In this document: one piece after another, positions 35,700 through 46,618 of the stretch
Numbering within the stretch: position 1 is the first letter of the stretch
How the letters are laid out: every line of letters begins with the position of its first letter
Assembly (NCBI GenBank): GCA_047495785.1
Contig: JBLDXI010000020.1
Span: forward strand, 124,001-188,000
DNA: 64,000 nucleotides
DNA from: Lepidodermella squamata
Lineage: Eukaryota > Gastrotricha
Direction of reading: 5' to 3'
Notes under the pieces: generated by a model
Seen by the model: the letters and a program-made list of their open reading frames with translations, nothing else
Database searches by the model: none
Told to the model about the DNA's origin: nothing
Translations under genes and position numbers: made by a program

Positions 35700-36033
35700 G
35701 AAAGAAATAAACATGAATTTTATTACGATTTTTGACTTTTTGACTTACAATGCGACAAAAAATAAAATTGCATAAAATTATTGCGGAAGAGAATATAAGG
35801 CGAAGAATGCACTAAAAAACAAAGGTTCGCCGATCACCGGCTATGCAGATGAAGAAATAACCTATGCCATTGGAAATTGGAATAACGCATCTAATAGCTT
35901 AGAAATTGAGAGCACATTGCAACACCGCGTCGCAACATCAAAAAGGTACAACGACGATGAAAAAATGACATGGTTCTATTTTTGTATTACAGTAAATTTG
36001 ATAAAGTTGAAATGGTATAATCAAATGCGCCTG
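35700..36033. other. Convergent 3' interval between DNMT2 and RASEF-like
   Basis: 334 bp of AT-rich sequence between two facing stop codons. It has AATAAA at 35706 for DNMT2 and several TTTATT words for the minus-strand gene. No other feature is visible. Confidence 0.6.
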
Positions 36034-38782
36034 CTACGAGCATGGCTTTTTGACAGAGGCACTTGCACCGATTGGGTTGCACCGGAAGGTGTGCAATTTG
36101 CTGTCAGCGTGCTCGTCGAGATGCAGGCCGGCGGTTCGCATCGAGACATCTTCTTGATTACGCATCAGCCGGATAAGCTCGGTGATTCCGTCTACTATGC
36201 CGGATCCCGTCTTGGCGCTAGTTTCGATGAACAGCGTACCGTACGCCTCCGCCAACTGCTGACCGTCCTCGGTGCGTACTGTCCGCATGTTCTTCGACGC
36301 ACAGAACGGCCGAAGATCAGCCTTGTTTGCGCATATCATAATAGAAACATCAGCATCGCTCGAATCCTGAAAATTAAGACATTTAAAAATTATCCGCGAG
36401 ATTTTCACCAAATAGCTCATGGATATAGATTATCGACTTTCGTGTACATTCGATTCAATCGATAAAATCAAAAAAAGTAGTCAAATACCCTAACGATGGA
36501 GATCCAATCGCGCACACTGAGAAAAGTTTTCTCGCTCGTGACGTCGTAGACGAGTAACACGCCATCGGCTCGACGAAAATAAGAGCTATACCAAGCAAAT
36601 ATCAGCGTAAATAAATTTCTCAAGTCATGGTCGGAGCTTACCGAGCGAGGCTTCGAAACCGCTCTTGGCCCGCGGTGTCCCAGAGCTGAAGTGCAACTGT
36701 CCGTCGCTCGTCGTCATCGATCTGGAATAGGCGGGTGAAAAAGTCGACGCCAAGTGTCTTAAAAACAAAATTAGTTTTAATACAAATTAAGCTGTTAATG
36801 CCGCATAATTTCTTTACCGTAGGGAGGCTGCCAACGAACCGATCCTCGACTAGGCGCATGAGAATACTGGACTTGCCAACAGCCGAATCGCCAGCGAGCA
36901 CTACTCGGTATACTCGTTCGGGCTCGAGCGCCACCGTCGACACGACTTCGCCGCTTGGTGTCGAAGTCATCAACTCGTTTTGGCGCCTCGGGTCACCCCC
37001 GCCGAACACCGTACTTTCCGTGTAGATCGATGTCTGCCGTGGAAGCATCAGCATCTCTTCTCCGAAAGATGAAGCTGAACGATTGGCGCGCTGGTGGCCG
37101 ACCGATCCACTCATCGGGTCGCCGTCTTCATCTGCTATAGTCGCAGTTGGCTGCAGAAGTGAGTTCATTGAGCCAGCCCGGGGTCCCATATTGCCGCTCG
37201 TCACCGAGAGATATTGCTGGCGTGACTTTGTCGCAATCGGAATAGCACCCCGGCTGCGTGGAACTGAAACAGGTGAGAAGTCGTTGCTGGCGGCCACCGA
37301 TCCTGCGTAACGCCCTCCGGTCGATGCCGTCTTAGATTTGCGGAAATGCTGTCCAGGTGCTTCACCACTGCTGCCACGACTGGGTGGTCCACGATGGTGA
37401 TGATGCCGCCCCTCTTCGGGCGCTTCGCCCGCCGGCGATTCCACCGCTTGCTCGATATTATGAAGCGACTGCTGGAAACGCTCAAGTTTAAATGCTACGT
37501 GCTCAGGCAGATTGTTAGGATCGATGAACTCAGGCGGAGTAATTTCCCCGTTATTAGCGGCGTAATCAGTGCCCGCTAGAAGAGCCGCCAAGTTCGCCGC
37601 TTCAGCGTCATCCGTGTCAACGTGCTGGGTACGGGTAATTGCTGCCCTAGAGGGAGAATCGAACGTTGCACCAAGACCCGAATCTAGTTCAGCGCCAGGG
37701 CTAAGCGCATGTGATTGCGCGAGCAGTCGCTGATTGTAACGCTCTGCGTCGACAAGACTGTTGTTCGTATATCGGGAGGACCGTCGACTGGCATATGACG
37801 TGTCGTCATGTGCCCCGCCCGAATCAAGTTGAGAGATGTTGAGGTAGGAGCGCGAACGAGGAGTCCGGCCGCCGGCCATCGCTCCTACTTCAAGGGTGAG
37901 GTTTCGGTCTGGCGGTGGCGCGCGTTGTTGCTGCTCGAGAAGCTCCTGAACTTGCTTGCGGTATTCAGCAAGAGCTTGCTGTGCCGAGACCAGTTCGTGG
38001 CGCAATGACGCTGATTGATCAGCAAGCTCGGTTACCTGGAGTAACATATTAAAATTGTTACAATTTATACGGTTACAAGTTTTTTCATGCGTTAATTGTT
38101 TATCGTTTTATCGAAATTCATTCTACCTGCGAGCGCATCGTCACAAGCTCGTTGGGGGCTATAGATCCACGTCGAGCTGCTGTCGCGGACGTGGTCGCTG
38201 CCGCTTTGCTCATTCGCGCTGATTCTTCATTAAACTACGGAGGGAAATAAATAAAATGAATGCTTTCTTATGATGTTATGGTTTGTCCTACTTTCATCAC
38301 ACTCTCGTGCAACTCAGCCATTCTAGCTTCCATTTGCTTCCGTAGAGAATCCAACTCACGCTGATGCTTATCATTCAACTGTAACGAAGAAGGAGGTTTG
38401 GCAGTTAAAGTACACATAAATATTTCGCAATATGTAATATTTTAAACAATAAATGACTTCAACATGCCTCTTTCTTCACATTGACTTCCACATCTTTGAT
38501 TTGAGCTTCCACGTCGTTCTCAAGGTTCGACAGGTACATGTTATACTTCTGCTTCTCGCTGCGTAAGGTTTGCTCGAGCTCGGTTTTTTCCTTGTTGAAC
38601 GAATTCATGTCCCGAATTATCTTGCTTACCACTCCCTCGTACTTGTTAAGAAGCTCGAGATCGCCGCCGTCCTGTAACTGTTGATATATTTCGTAAATAG
38701 CCTCTTGGGAACTTCGGTCTAGTAGGTCGTAGTCGAGGCTCGTCTGCCCACCCGTCGCTTCCAGTGTCGTTCCGCCAGGCAT
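36034..38782 (-). CDS. RASEF: Large Rab GTPase, RASEF/Rab45-like
   Basis: A coiled-coil protein fused to a C-terminal Rab GTPase, the layout of RASEF/Rab45, implicated in membrane traffic. The N-terminal exon (38468-38782) and following exons encode coiled coil ([57 protein letters not shown]). A disordered Ser/Arg-rich linker of about 250 residues follows. The Rab domain has G1 [11 protein letters not shown], switch [11 protein letters not shown]3 [28 protein letters not shown]4 ANKADL and G5 ETSAKTG. The tail ends KKPCS, leaving one Cys near the end as the only possible lipid site. EF-hands, present at the N-terminus of vertebrate RASEF, are absent unless upstream exons were missed. The first intron appears to use a GC donor (GAG|GCATGT at 38467). 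About eight exons. Confidence 0.85.
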
Positions 38783-40244
38783 TAGTAACCCAGCCCTATT
38801 AGCTAATACCAGAGAAATTAAGCGTGAAAATGCTGCCTACGCACTGATGAAACGGGTTCGCTTGAGGGAAGCACGTAACTATCGAATAAATGAGATACTA
38901 AAGCCTTCTTCAAGGCTGAGGGGTAATAAATTTCAGTATAGAGATGGAATGCTAAAGCGCATCGGAGCTATACGTGCTAGCTCTTAGCCTCTTAGAATCT
39001 TCCTATAGCGCAGCTGAATCCACACCAGAAGTTCCGAAAAGAGATGACTCATTATTTTTTACTAGAGGTATATCGCGCGAAAATTAAGCTAATACGCTTC
39101 GCTCATACAGCGTCGTCGGGCAGCTATGCTGCTATCAGCGGCATCCGCGGAAGACATGTTTTAAAGATCAATTATATGGGTTTTTGTTCCCGCATCGCTA
39201 TTTGCGATCTTCATGTCACGCAATACTCGTTCGGATAGTTGATTCTTACGCTGCATCTGTGCCGCTGTTAAGTGATGTACTTTAATCGAGCTGATCTATA
39301 TGTGCGCCGGTAGAGACCCCGGTAGAATCTGAGGCTTGAGGAAAAATTATTATCGATCACAAAAATTATCGGACAGCCGAATAATTACGAACGCATCAAT
39401 ACCTAAATGCGACTTTTCTTCTCATCAAATCAGTACCAGCATTACCCATGACCATATTGCATTTAGCTCAGCAATGCTTTCATAATAAGTTTTACAAAAA
39501 TGACAAGATTGTAAAATACAATCTGGCAACTTGGCAGCCTGAAATCAGCGTACATCAGAGTAACTCAGGATTTATTCATTCCATATATTTCACGTTGACC
39601 AAGACATGTTATTGAGACTGGAATTGCTTGTGGCGAGTTATTAATGTCACAAATTCCTAGAATTTTAAAAATTAAGACACGCATGAAAAGGCTCCGTATA
39701 AGTACAGATGCGTTACACATTTGAGGTGACTACACATTACTAAATGAACGCGAATAATCGATTTTTCAAAATCTTATCCAGCCTTCCATATGCATTCGTG
39801 TGTTAAATCAACCGCGGAGCTACTATCAGGATTCAGGATATCCTAGCCATGTCATGCATTTTGTAGCACGGCCGCATGTTGGCGAAAATACGCGCGCTGT
39901 CAAGTCACCCGGTGAATAGTGAAAGCGATTTTGTCGCTTGCTATTAAGTCGCCACACATACTTTTATTTTCCCATCAGACGCACAGCGAATAAATGTATG
40001 TAATGCCTGATGGTTTTCTCGTTTTAACCTATAAGCCCGGTTATTTGCTAATTATGGCAAGCCAACTTTATTTACAGCTTGCAGTAATTGGTTCTTGGCA
40101 AAAGTGACACAGTTAAACCGCCAAATTTATTGTGAACAATAAAAAAGTTACACGTTATATGTACATTACACAATTAAGTGCTGACAACTTAAATTAAATA
40201 TTCGGTGTAAGCAATAAAGATTCATTGTCACTTCAAGCCATGTT
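38783..40244. other. Intergenic, 1.5 kb, between RASEF-like and pirin
   Basis: It lies upstream of the RASEF-like start and downstream of the pirin stop (both minus). An upstream RASEF exon could be hidden here, but I found no EF-hand-like or coiled-coil coding frame. No repeat or RNA gene is supportable. Confidence 0.5.
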
Positions 40245-41708
40245 TCAGTCTCTTCCGCTATTTTTTTGCTGCTGGGCAAGTGCGGCTTGGGTTTGACGAT
40301 AGCGCTCCTCACTGCCGGCGATTTTCCCGCCAAGTCGACCCGCGCGGTAATCCGAAATGGCTTGCTCGATTTCCTCATGAGTGTTCATTACGAATGGTCC
40401 ATAGCGAGCGACTGGTTCTCGAATCGGAAAGCCAGCCAAGAGTAATGCGTACATCACGCCTTCTCCGCCCGCTTGCAGCGTCGTCGAGGCATCAGAATTC
40501 TCGTCAATTGCGAAAACCGCCCCCTGACCCATCTTCAGATGATTTCCATCGCATTCACCTGCGCCTCGCCAGCAATAAACCATCGCGTTCATGCCTTTGG
40601 GTATTTTTAGAGTAACATTGCCTTGGCTTTCTAATCGGATATCTTGAAGTATCGTTGGGGCGTGAGTTTCGACAGGCGACTTGTGTCCTTGGAACTCGCC
40701 GGCAATTACTCTGACCACAGATTTTCCGTCAGCCAGCGTTACAGTCGGTATCTTCTTAGGAGTGATGTCTTGATAACGAGGTTCGGTCATTTTCAGCTAA
40801 AATAAAAATGAAGAAAGCTAGTGATTGATACTACAAATTGATTAGTCACTGCTTACCTTCTTCGGTAGATTCACCCAAATTTGAAAGCCTATCAGTATTG
40901 AAAATAATGACAGAAATTGCAAGAAATTTGAATTAAATCCTGGAAATCTTTACCTTCAAGATTGCCGCCGTTTTTCATGACTTCATCGCCAGGCATTTCA
41001 GCGTGAACAACACCGCGGCCCGCTGTCATCCACTGCACACCGCCTGGTTGCAGGGTTCCTCTACTGCCACTGGAATCAATATGCTGAAATGCTCCTGTCA
41101 ATTAGACGATTGTACATCGGAAATAGAAGTAAAAATTTCTAACAAACCATCGATGCAGTATGTGACAGTCTGTAAACAGTTTCACAAAGAATTAAACTCT
41201 ATCGAGCACAGAATAAGATATTTACCTGAAAACCACGATGAGGATGATCAGGGGCACCAACAGCTTCACCTGGCTTGTAACTAGTAGGTCCTGATTATGT
41301 GTGGATAATATTAATATCGAGTAACTTCATACAAGGCATTACTTACCCATATGATCCAAGAGCAAAAACGGGTCAAGTTCACTCAAAGAAGCATCTCCTA
41401 TCGGCCTGCGAACAAGGAATCCTCCTCCTATTCATATCCAACAATTAAATAGAACAGCAATAAAATAATGCTTAATCCTTACCTTCACGCATTTGCTTCG
41501 ACGTCACAATCTTCGATATTTTCCTAACAACTGACATCGTTTCACAGCTGTCCGAGCAAGTTTCGTCAAGTTCGGCTTTAATATACTTGGCTAATATATA
41601 CATAAATTAAAAAAATCAGAATAAGTGTGCTCTGTTTTTACAGGGAGAGTTTTCAGCAAACGTTTGAGAAGTAATAACAATCACAATCAACCAAACAGGC
41701 AGGGCCAT
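40245..41708 (-). CDS. PIR: Pirin, with a predicted N-terminal signal peptide
   Basis: Pirin is an iron-binding cupin, usually nuclear or cytosolic, acting as a redox-sensitive cofactor or quercetinase. Seven or eight exons join in phase. The cupin core has [11 protein letters not shown], then [10 protein letters not shown] with the first two iron-binding His, [25 protein letters not shown] with the third His and the Glu ligand, then FQIWVNLP. The C-terminal cupin fold ends in [20 protein letters not shown]. All four iron ligands are present. The first exon (ATG at 41706-41708) encodes [20 protein letters not shown], a classic hydrophobic signal peptide. It splices in phase (donor after 41642, acceptor before 41608) to [20 protein letters not shown]. 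The inner ATG at 41535-41537 would give an ordinary cytosolic pirin. Confidence 0.9.
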
Positions 41709-42051
41709 AATGTTGTAATTAATCTGTGAATTAAAGAGAGCAGTGAATTAAGCAAGCGCAAAGAATCAGGGTATATATACCATGTGTCTAGTCAGGTCGA
41801 AATTTTCAAAATTGTTCGCGCACAGAAAATTGCAGTTTGAATGTGTCTTAAGCGGTCATAGACTGAAGTACCTATTTCTGATGTGTCTTAAGCGGTCAAA
41901 AAAGGTTCGTAAGCACGGACGCGTCTCTCAGGACTTCAAAAAAATACCGCCTTTTCAAAAACAATTTATTGCAAAATACATTGAATTAATGTTTTATGAA
42001 ATTTAGGTAGTCACAATAAAATAAATGTGAAATCAAAAACCCGTGAGCGCG
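41709..42051. other. Interval between pirin and the MULE, with a 40-bp-spaced repeat
   Basis: The 18-bp word ATGTGTCTTAAGCGGTCA occurs at 41841-41858 and again at 41881-41898, a 40-bp period, with a weaker relative near 41780. It lies upstream of the pirin start and could be regulatory or a short tandem duplication. No coding sequence is supported. Confidence 0.5.
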
Positions 42052-42059
42052 GGAATTGA
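42052..42059 (+). repeat. Left target-site duplication of the MULE
   Basis: GGAATTGA directly adjoins the left terminal inverted repeat and is repeated exactly at 49762-49769. Eight to eleven bp is the normal range for Mutator-like insertions. Confidence 0.85.
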
Positions 42060-42233
42060 GCTGTTTGATTATTCTGGAGGAGAAGTTAGCGTAGAAAGCA
42101 ATGTGCCCAGAAAGCAGCTGCTTTCCATGCAGTAAGCCGTAATGAGCGTATGCGTGGAAAACACTGCTTTCCAGGCAATTTGCCTGCTACGCACTAGCAC
42201 TGCGCTCTAGGCACTGCTTTCCAAGCAAATTTC
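42060..42233 (+). repeat. Left terminal inverted repeat of the MULE
   Basis: Starts GCTGTTTGATTATTCTGGAG and matches the reverse complement of the right end, with changes at position 3 and in a short patch after about 30 bp. It holds several copies of CTGCTTTCC/GGAAAGCAG and a 16-bp perfect palindrome GAAAGCAGCTGCTTTC (42110-42125). Confidence 0.92.
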
Positions 42234-42731
42234 TCCCGGAGTGCTTAGAATGCATTCTTGGCTCATTTCGCGTAGTTTTGCAGGTTGAGAATTACTGTTT
42301 CTGATGTTTGGGACACTTTTCTGTTATTTTGTCTAATTTTCGTACTCACACGCTTTACTCTGTACTATCTGGGCGATAGTATTTTTGAATTATGCTATTA
42401 AATTATTATTCGAGTACATAATAGTTTGATAAGGGTGTCACGTGTGTATCCGGTACAAGGGCGGGTCGCGTGGCGATTCCTTTTGCATCAGCTGTGCAGC
42501 ACTTTTGTGGCGCGACAGTCTTGTGGTGCGTAAGCCATGCCATAAAACACAATTAGATAAGGATAACTCTCTTAAGTATACCTGGAACTACGCTGTCTTG
42601 TATTCCCTGTATGAGAACTGTTTGCCAAGTTTGAACCGCAACTCTGTACATTGTTAACGTTTATTCTCTTTTAATCCATAGGCTTTCAGTTATTCGCTTT
42701 TGTAAGCTTATTATTGAGTTGTTTTCTATCA

Positions 42732-45700
42732 ATGAGTCTCTTCGACGAGATTCGTCGTATGAACAAGAAAGTCATAAAAAAGGATGACATTATCCTCGCT
42801 ATGCCGCCAGCTTTTCATGGCGATTTGCTTCTGTTTGCTGCGGACTATTTGAAAAAATTGGAGAAGGTATGCATTGGTACATTTTACTTCCAGTCATATC
42901 TGTTTGCTATCTTATCTTATAGGAGGAAAAACAGATTTATTCCCACCCTAAGGACCACCTGTATTTCGACGAAGGAGAGGGGGGTGCTTTGAGAGCCGTT
43001 TCTTTCCGGTTAGTTGTTGATTTTGCGGTTAATTTAATTGCAAACATTTTTCTTCATCCCTAGCTGTGCTGCGGGTTTCTCCGATGAGGCGACGATTAAC
43101 CCCCGAACCCAGCTAGGTTGCAAAGCCTTCAAGCGCTTCGTCTTGGTGAAGACAGCGCAGGAGTATTTTGTGGCTATTCGTTCCGGTCCTCAGCCTCACA
43201 ATCATGGCGACAACCTGAATAACCAGGAAAGTGTGATTCGTCACCTGCGCCACGATCAGGAAACCCTCAGGGCAGTAGAAGATCTGGTATCTACGAAGCT
43301 CTCAGCCACTGAGATTTCGAAGAGATCCTGTGAAGCTGCTGTCCTGGAGAAGAACTCCATTGCCGATCGTCGCAAATGCCTTGATCAACTCGACGTATAC
43401 TCGTTCAAAAGACGAATTATGTCGTTGAAAGGTGCGCGGTAAGTGATTTTTATTTACCATGGTATCAATCAGGGACTACTTGTATGTTACAATTGATAAT
43501 AGACTGGACAAAGTTGAATTCCACAGTGTGGAAAAGCTGGTGGAAGCCGACAGGGGGAAGCAGGTTCAAGAAGTTATTCATTACACTCCCGGCGATTCTC
43601 CGTCCGGTTTTGTCTTGGCAATGATGACGCCTCTCCAGCAAGCTCTCGTTGCCAACAATGAGATTTACGAAACTGGATTTCTGGACGCGACTTTCAAGGG
43701 CGTAACAAAGCATAATTACGCTCTCTATGCCATCGCCGCCGTTCAGAAAGGAGTCGAAAAATCTTTGCCGCTTGCGTTTGCCATCTTGGAACATGACGAT
43801 GAGGCCAGTTTACGCCTATTTCTCACAGCGCTTCGCGACAAATGCATCAGTCTTAATCCTGCGTTCAAGTTTAGGCATGCCTTATCTCACTATCTTTTCA
43901 GTCAAGAATTACTGGGGTATTTTTCAGGACGATTGTCATCGATAAAGACCAGAAGGAGATCTCGCTAATCAAAGAAATTTTTGATTGTTGCGTTGTCCTG
44001 TGCTACTTCCATCTGCTTCAGGTAATTGTTCGAATACTTAAATAGGATTTTTACAATGTGGCTGTGTTATAGGCTGTAATTAGATGGCTTCATGGCGAAA
44101 AATCTGGTTGTTCCGGTCGCTCTGAGAAGGCCAAGGCGGAGCGTTGCGCTGTAATAGACCTGATAGAGACCATTCGAGCGTCTGGCAACTACGAAGAAGT
44201 GCAGAAAAAGTGGCGAGAAGGCAGCCCGAATCTGTCGCCAAAAGTCCGCACGTATCTTTGGGAATTTTGGGTTCAGGAGAAATATGCTGTGTTGTGGTGT
44301 CGCTATGCGCTCAAAAATTACCATCTTGACCAGGCTACCAATAACATTATTGAGGTGTAATTACTGATTTCGACTGAAACGACTTTATTATGTTTTCTTT
44401 TTTTTATTACGGTAGAACTTCTGGTTTTGCCTGAAATACACTTTCTTGAAGGTTTGTCCAGCTAGCTATACATCATTTTATTCATTTCTGTTATCTTGTA
44501 TCATTTCAGGGTTCTTATAACCGCCGGATAGACGATTTGGTATTTTTGCTTTCTAACGAGGTCATGTCATATTACGCGCATCTAATGAACCTCGATGCCC
44601 ACGGTCGAAAAATCTTGAAGCTGAAGCATAAGCCGGAGCAGTTGGCTACGAAGCAAGCTGACAACGACCGTTTCTGCTCTACGGTCGTCTGGGGCGATGA
44701 CCTCGTTACCGTACCGTCGTTCACGCCCAACGAATTCGACATCAAGTACGAGGTGAACCCGGCAGAGCAACGGTGTTCATGTGTCTACAGTATTCACGGA
44801 AATATATGCAAGCATTTGCATTTCGTGCGCAAGTTGAATCCGGATAAGGTAAGACTTGGTTATTTTCTTCTATAAAATAATGTTAATTTTGCGTGCGGTT
44901 CATTCAGATATCCGTTTACCGTGATCGTCTTACGAAGTCAATTGTCGACGAAGGCCTCTGCGACAAGTTGGGCGATGAGCTACGAGTGATGAGCCCAATT
45001 AGCCATCACGTCAGCCTGGTCGACCTGAAGACGATGAGATGCGACTGCATGGCGTCGAGTTATGCGCCGGATAAGGAACTTTGTTGTTGTGTTATGGCCG
45101 CTCGCCAGCTATTCCCAGGTATATTATTAAACAGTTATTCGATTTGCTGTTTTGTCATTTCATATGATTCAATTTTCAGTTGAAGCTGAGGCTGCTGACC
45201 AACTGCTAGTTCAAGCTCGTTCCACTGCGCCTAGTGTGAAAGATGCGGTTGCGGCATTTTCAAGCAACAAGGTTGCTCCGGCAACCAAAATGCCTGCAAC
45301 GACACGCAACGCTCATTTCTCGAAAACCGGAATAAAGCGCTCTGCTCCTATCGACCCGGACGAGCCAAGCTCAAGCGGCGATCATCTTGCTGATCACTGC
45401 ACGAGTGCTGACCCCCTTGCTGATCATAGAGTGAAGAAATTCAGAAGCTCTAAAAGAGGAAGACAAACGCACAACGTGATGGCGAATTTCAGACGCCAAA
45501 ACTGTCCCTCTGATGTGCCTGCTGATGTTGCCGCGCGACTTGCGTCAACGTCAAATGCACCGGAACCGGCATGCACTCCCACCTCGCGCCTCGTTGGCCT
45601 GAGTCTACCCGGTCTGCGTATTCCTGGCCCGCTGCTCGCTGGAACCGGTTTGCGTATTCCACGCCCGCCGCTCCCTGGAACCGGTCTGCGTATTCCTGGC

Positions 45701-45832
45701 CCGCTGCTCGCTGGAACCGGTTTGCGTATTCCACGCCCGCCGCTCCCTGGTGCTGGAATAGCGGTTGTTAGCCCTTCCGGTGTGGTGATTTTGCGCCCTC
45801 CGGGCGCGGCTAATACAAATAATATCAACTAA
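42732..45832 (+). CDS. MULE transposase with SWIM zinc finger
   Basis: DDE-type transposase that would cut and insert this element. Nine exons (42732-42866, 42923-43008, 43064-43438, 43473-43868, 43928-44021, 44073-44354, 44510-44848, 44908-45118, 45180-45832) total exactly 857 codons with every phase consistent. An N-terminal FLYWCH/WRKY-type DNA-binding region is plausible at about residues 75-200 (AAGFSDEATINPRTQLGCKA, RSGPQPHNHGD). The catalytic core has first Asp in TGFLDATFKG, second Asp in TIVIDKDQKE, the MULE CxxH in CYFHLLQ, and Glu in TNNIIEGSYN. A SWIM finger follows (RCSCVYSIHGNICKHLHF, pattern CxC...CxH), then a second degenerate one (MRCDCMASSYAPDKELCCCV). The C-terminus is a 12-residue Pro/Gly repeat. 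No premature stop is seen. Confidence 0.92.
45611..45754 (+). repeat. 36-bp tandem repeat in the transposase C-terminus
   Basis: Four 36-bp units encode alternating GLRIPGPLLAGT and GLRIPRPPLPGT, so the higher-order unit is 72 bp, present twice and nearly identical at DNA level. The frame stays open throughout. Confidence 0.9.
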
Positions 45833-46618
45833 ACTTTCGCTATTAGCTCTCCGCTTAATCCTTTGTGTTTGCTCAACATCCGGCTTCTTGCATCCGCATG
45901 TGTGCGCATTGTGCGCGATGAGTGCCACTTCTTACACACTCATTAGCGATGACCGCGCGGAATTCATACTCATAGTTGACTCGAGTATAATTGAAACGAT
46001 GAATGCCTCTTTCAACTTCGACACTGTTTTTCGGTTGTAAAATGTCTTTCTATTTTGCCGCATCGTGCGTGGAAATTGTTTACTATTGTGAACAAATTGC
46101 GGCTCGAGCCCGGTTATGGTGATTAATAGATCAATAATTAAATTGTGATAACAGATAATTGCAATTCAGGCGTAATAAATTGCGGTTTTCTTGCATCCTT
46201 GTGTGACATGTCTCATACCTTACACACGTGATATGCAATTTCGTTTTTTTTTAAAGTGAAAATGATACCAAGCTTGATGAATAAACATTCCGTTTTCAGT
46301 ACACTTGTGGTTTTTTTACATAAATGACCCGATGTTCATGTTTATGGAAATATCACAGCTGACGTTTCACGCTACCCAAGTGCGTCATCCACTTGAGAGC
46401 GCGCTTCTTTTAGCGGCGGGACCAGCTCCTTATGTCGACTGGTTAATAGCAAGGCGTACAGCCTCTCATGTCAGGTGTGGGTAGCTTACCGACAAAGCGG
46501 CCTAACAGGTGTCGAAACCATGCCGATTTCAGAGTCCAAAACACGAAAACAAATTCGTATCGCATTTATTTTGCAATTTTGTAATTCACATTAAAAGTCA
46601 TCATCATTATTCATCCTT

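Noticed and set aside
45424-45928. Long antisense frames with PGSGGRGIRKPVPAS-type repeats
   Set aside because: They are shadows of the Pro/Gly tandem repeat of the transposase. The repeat length is a multiple of three, so all frames stay open.
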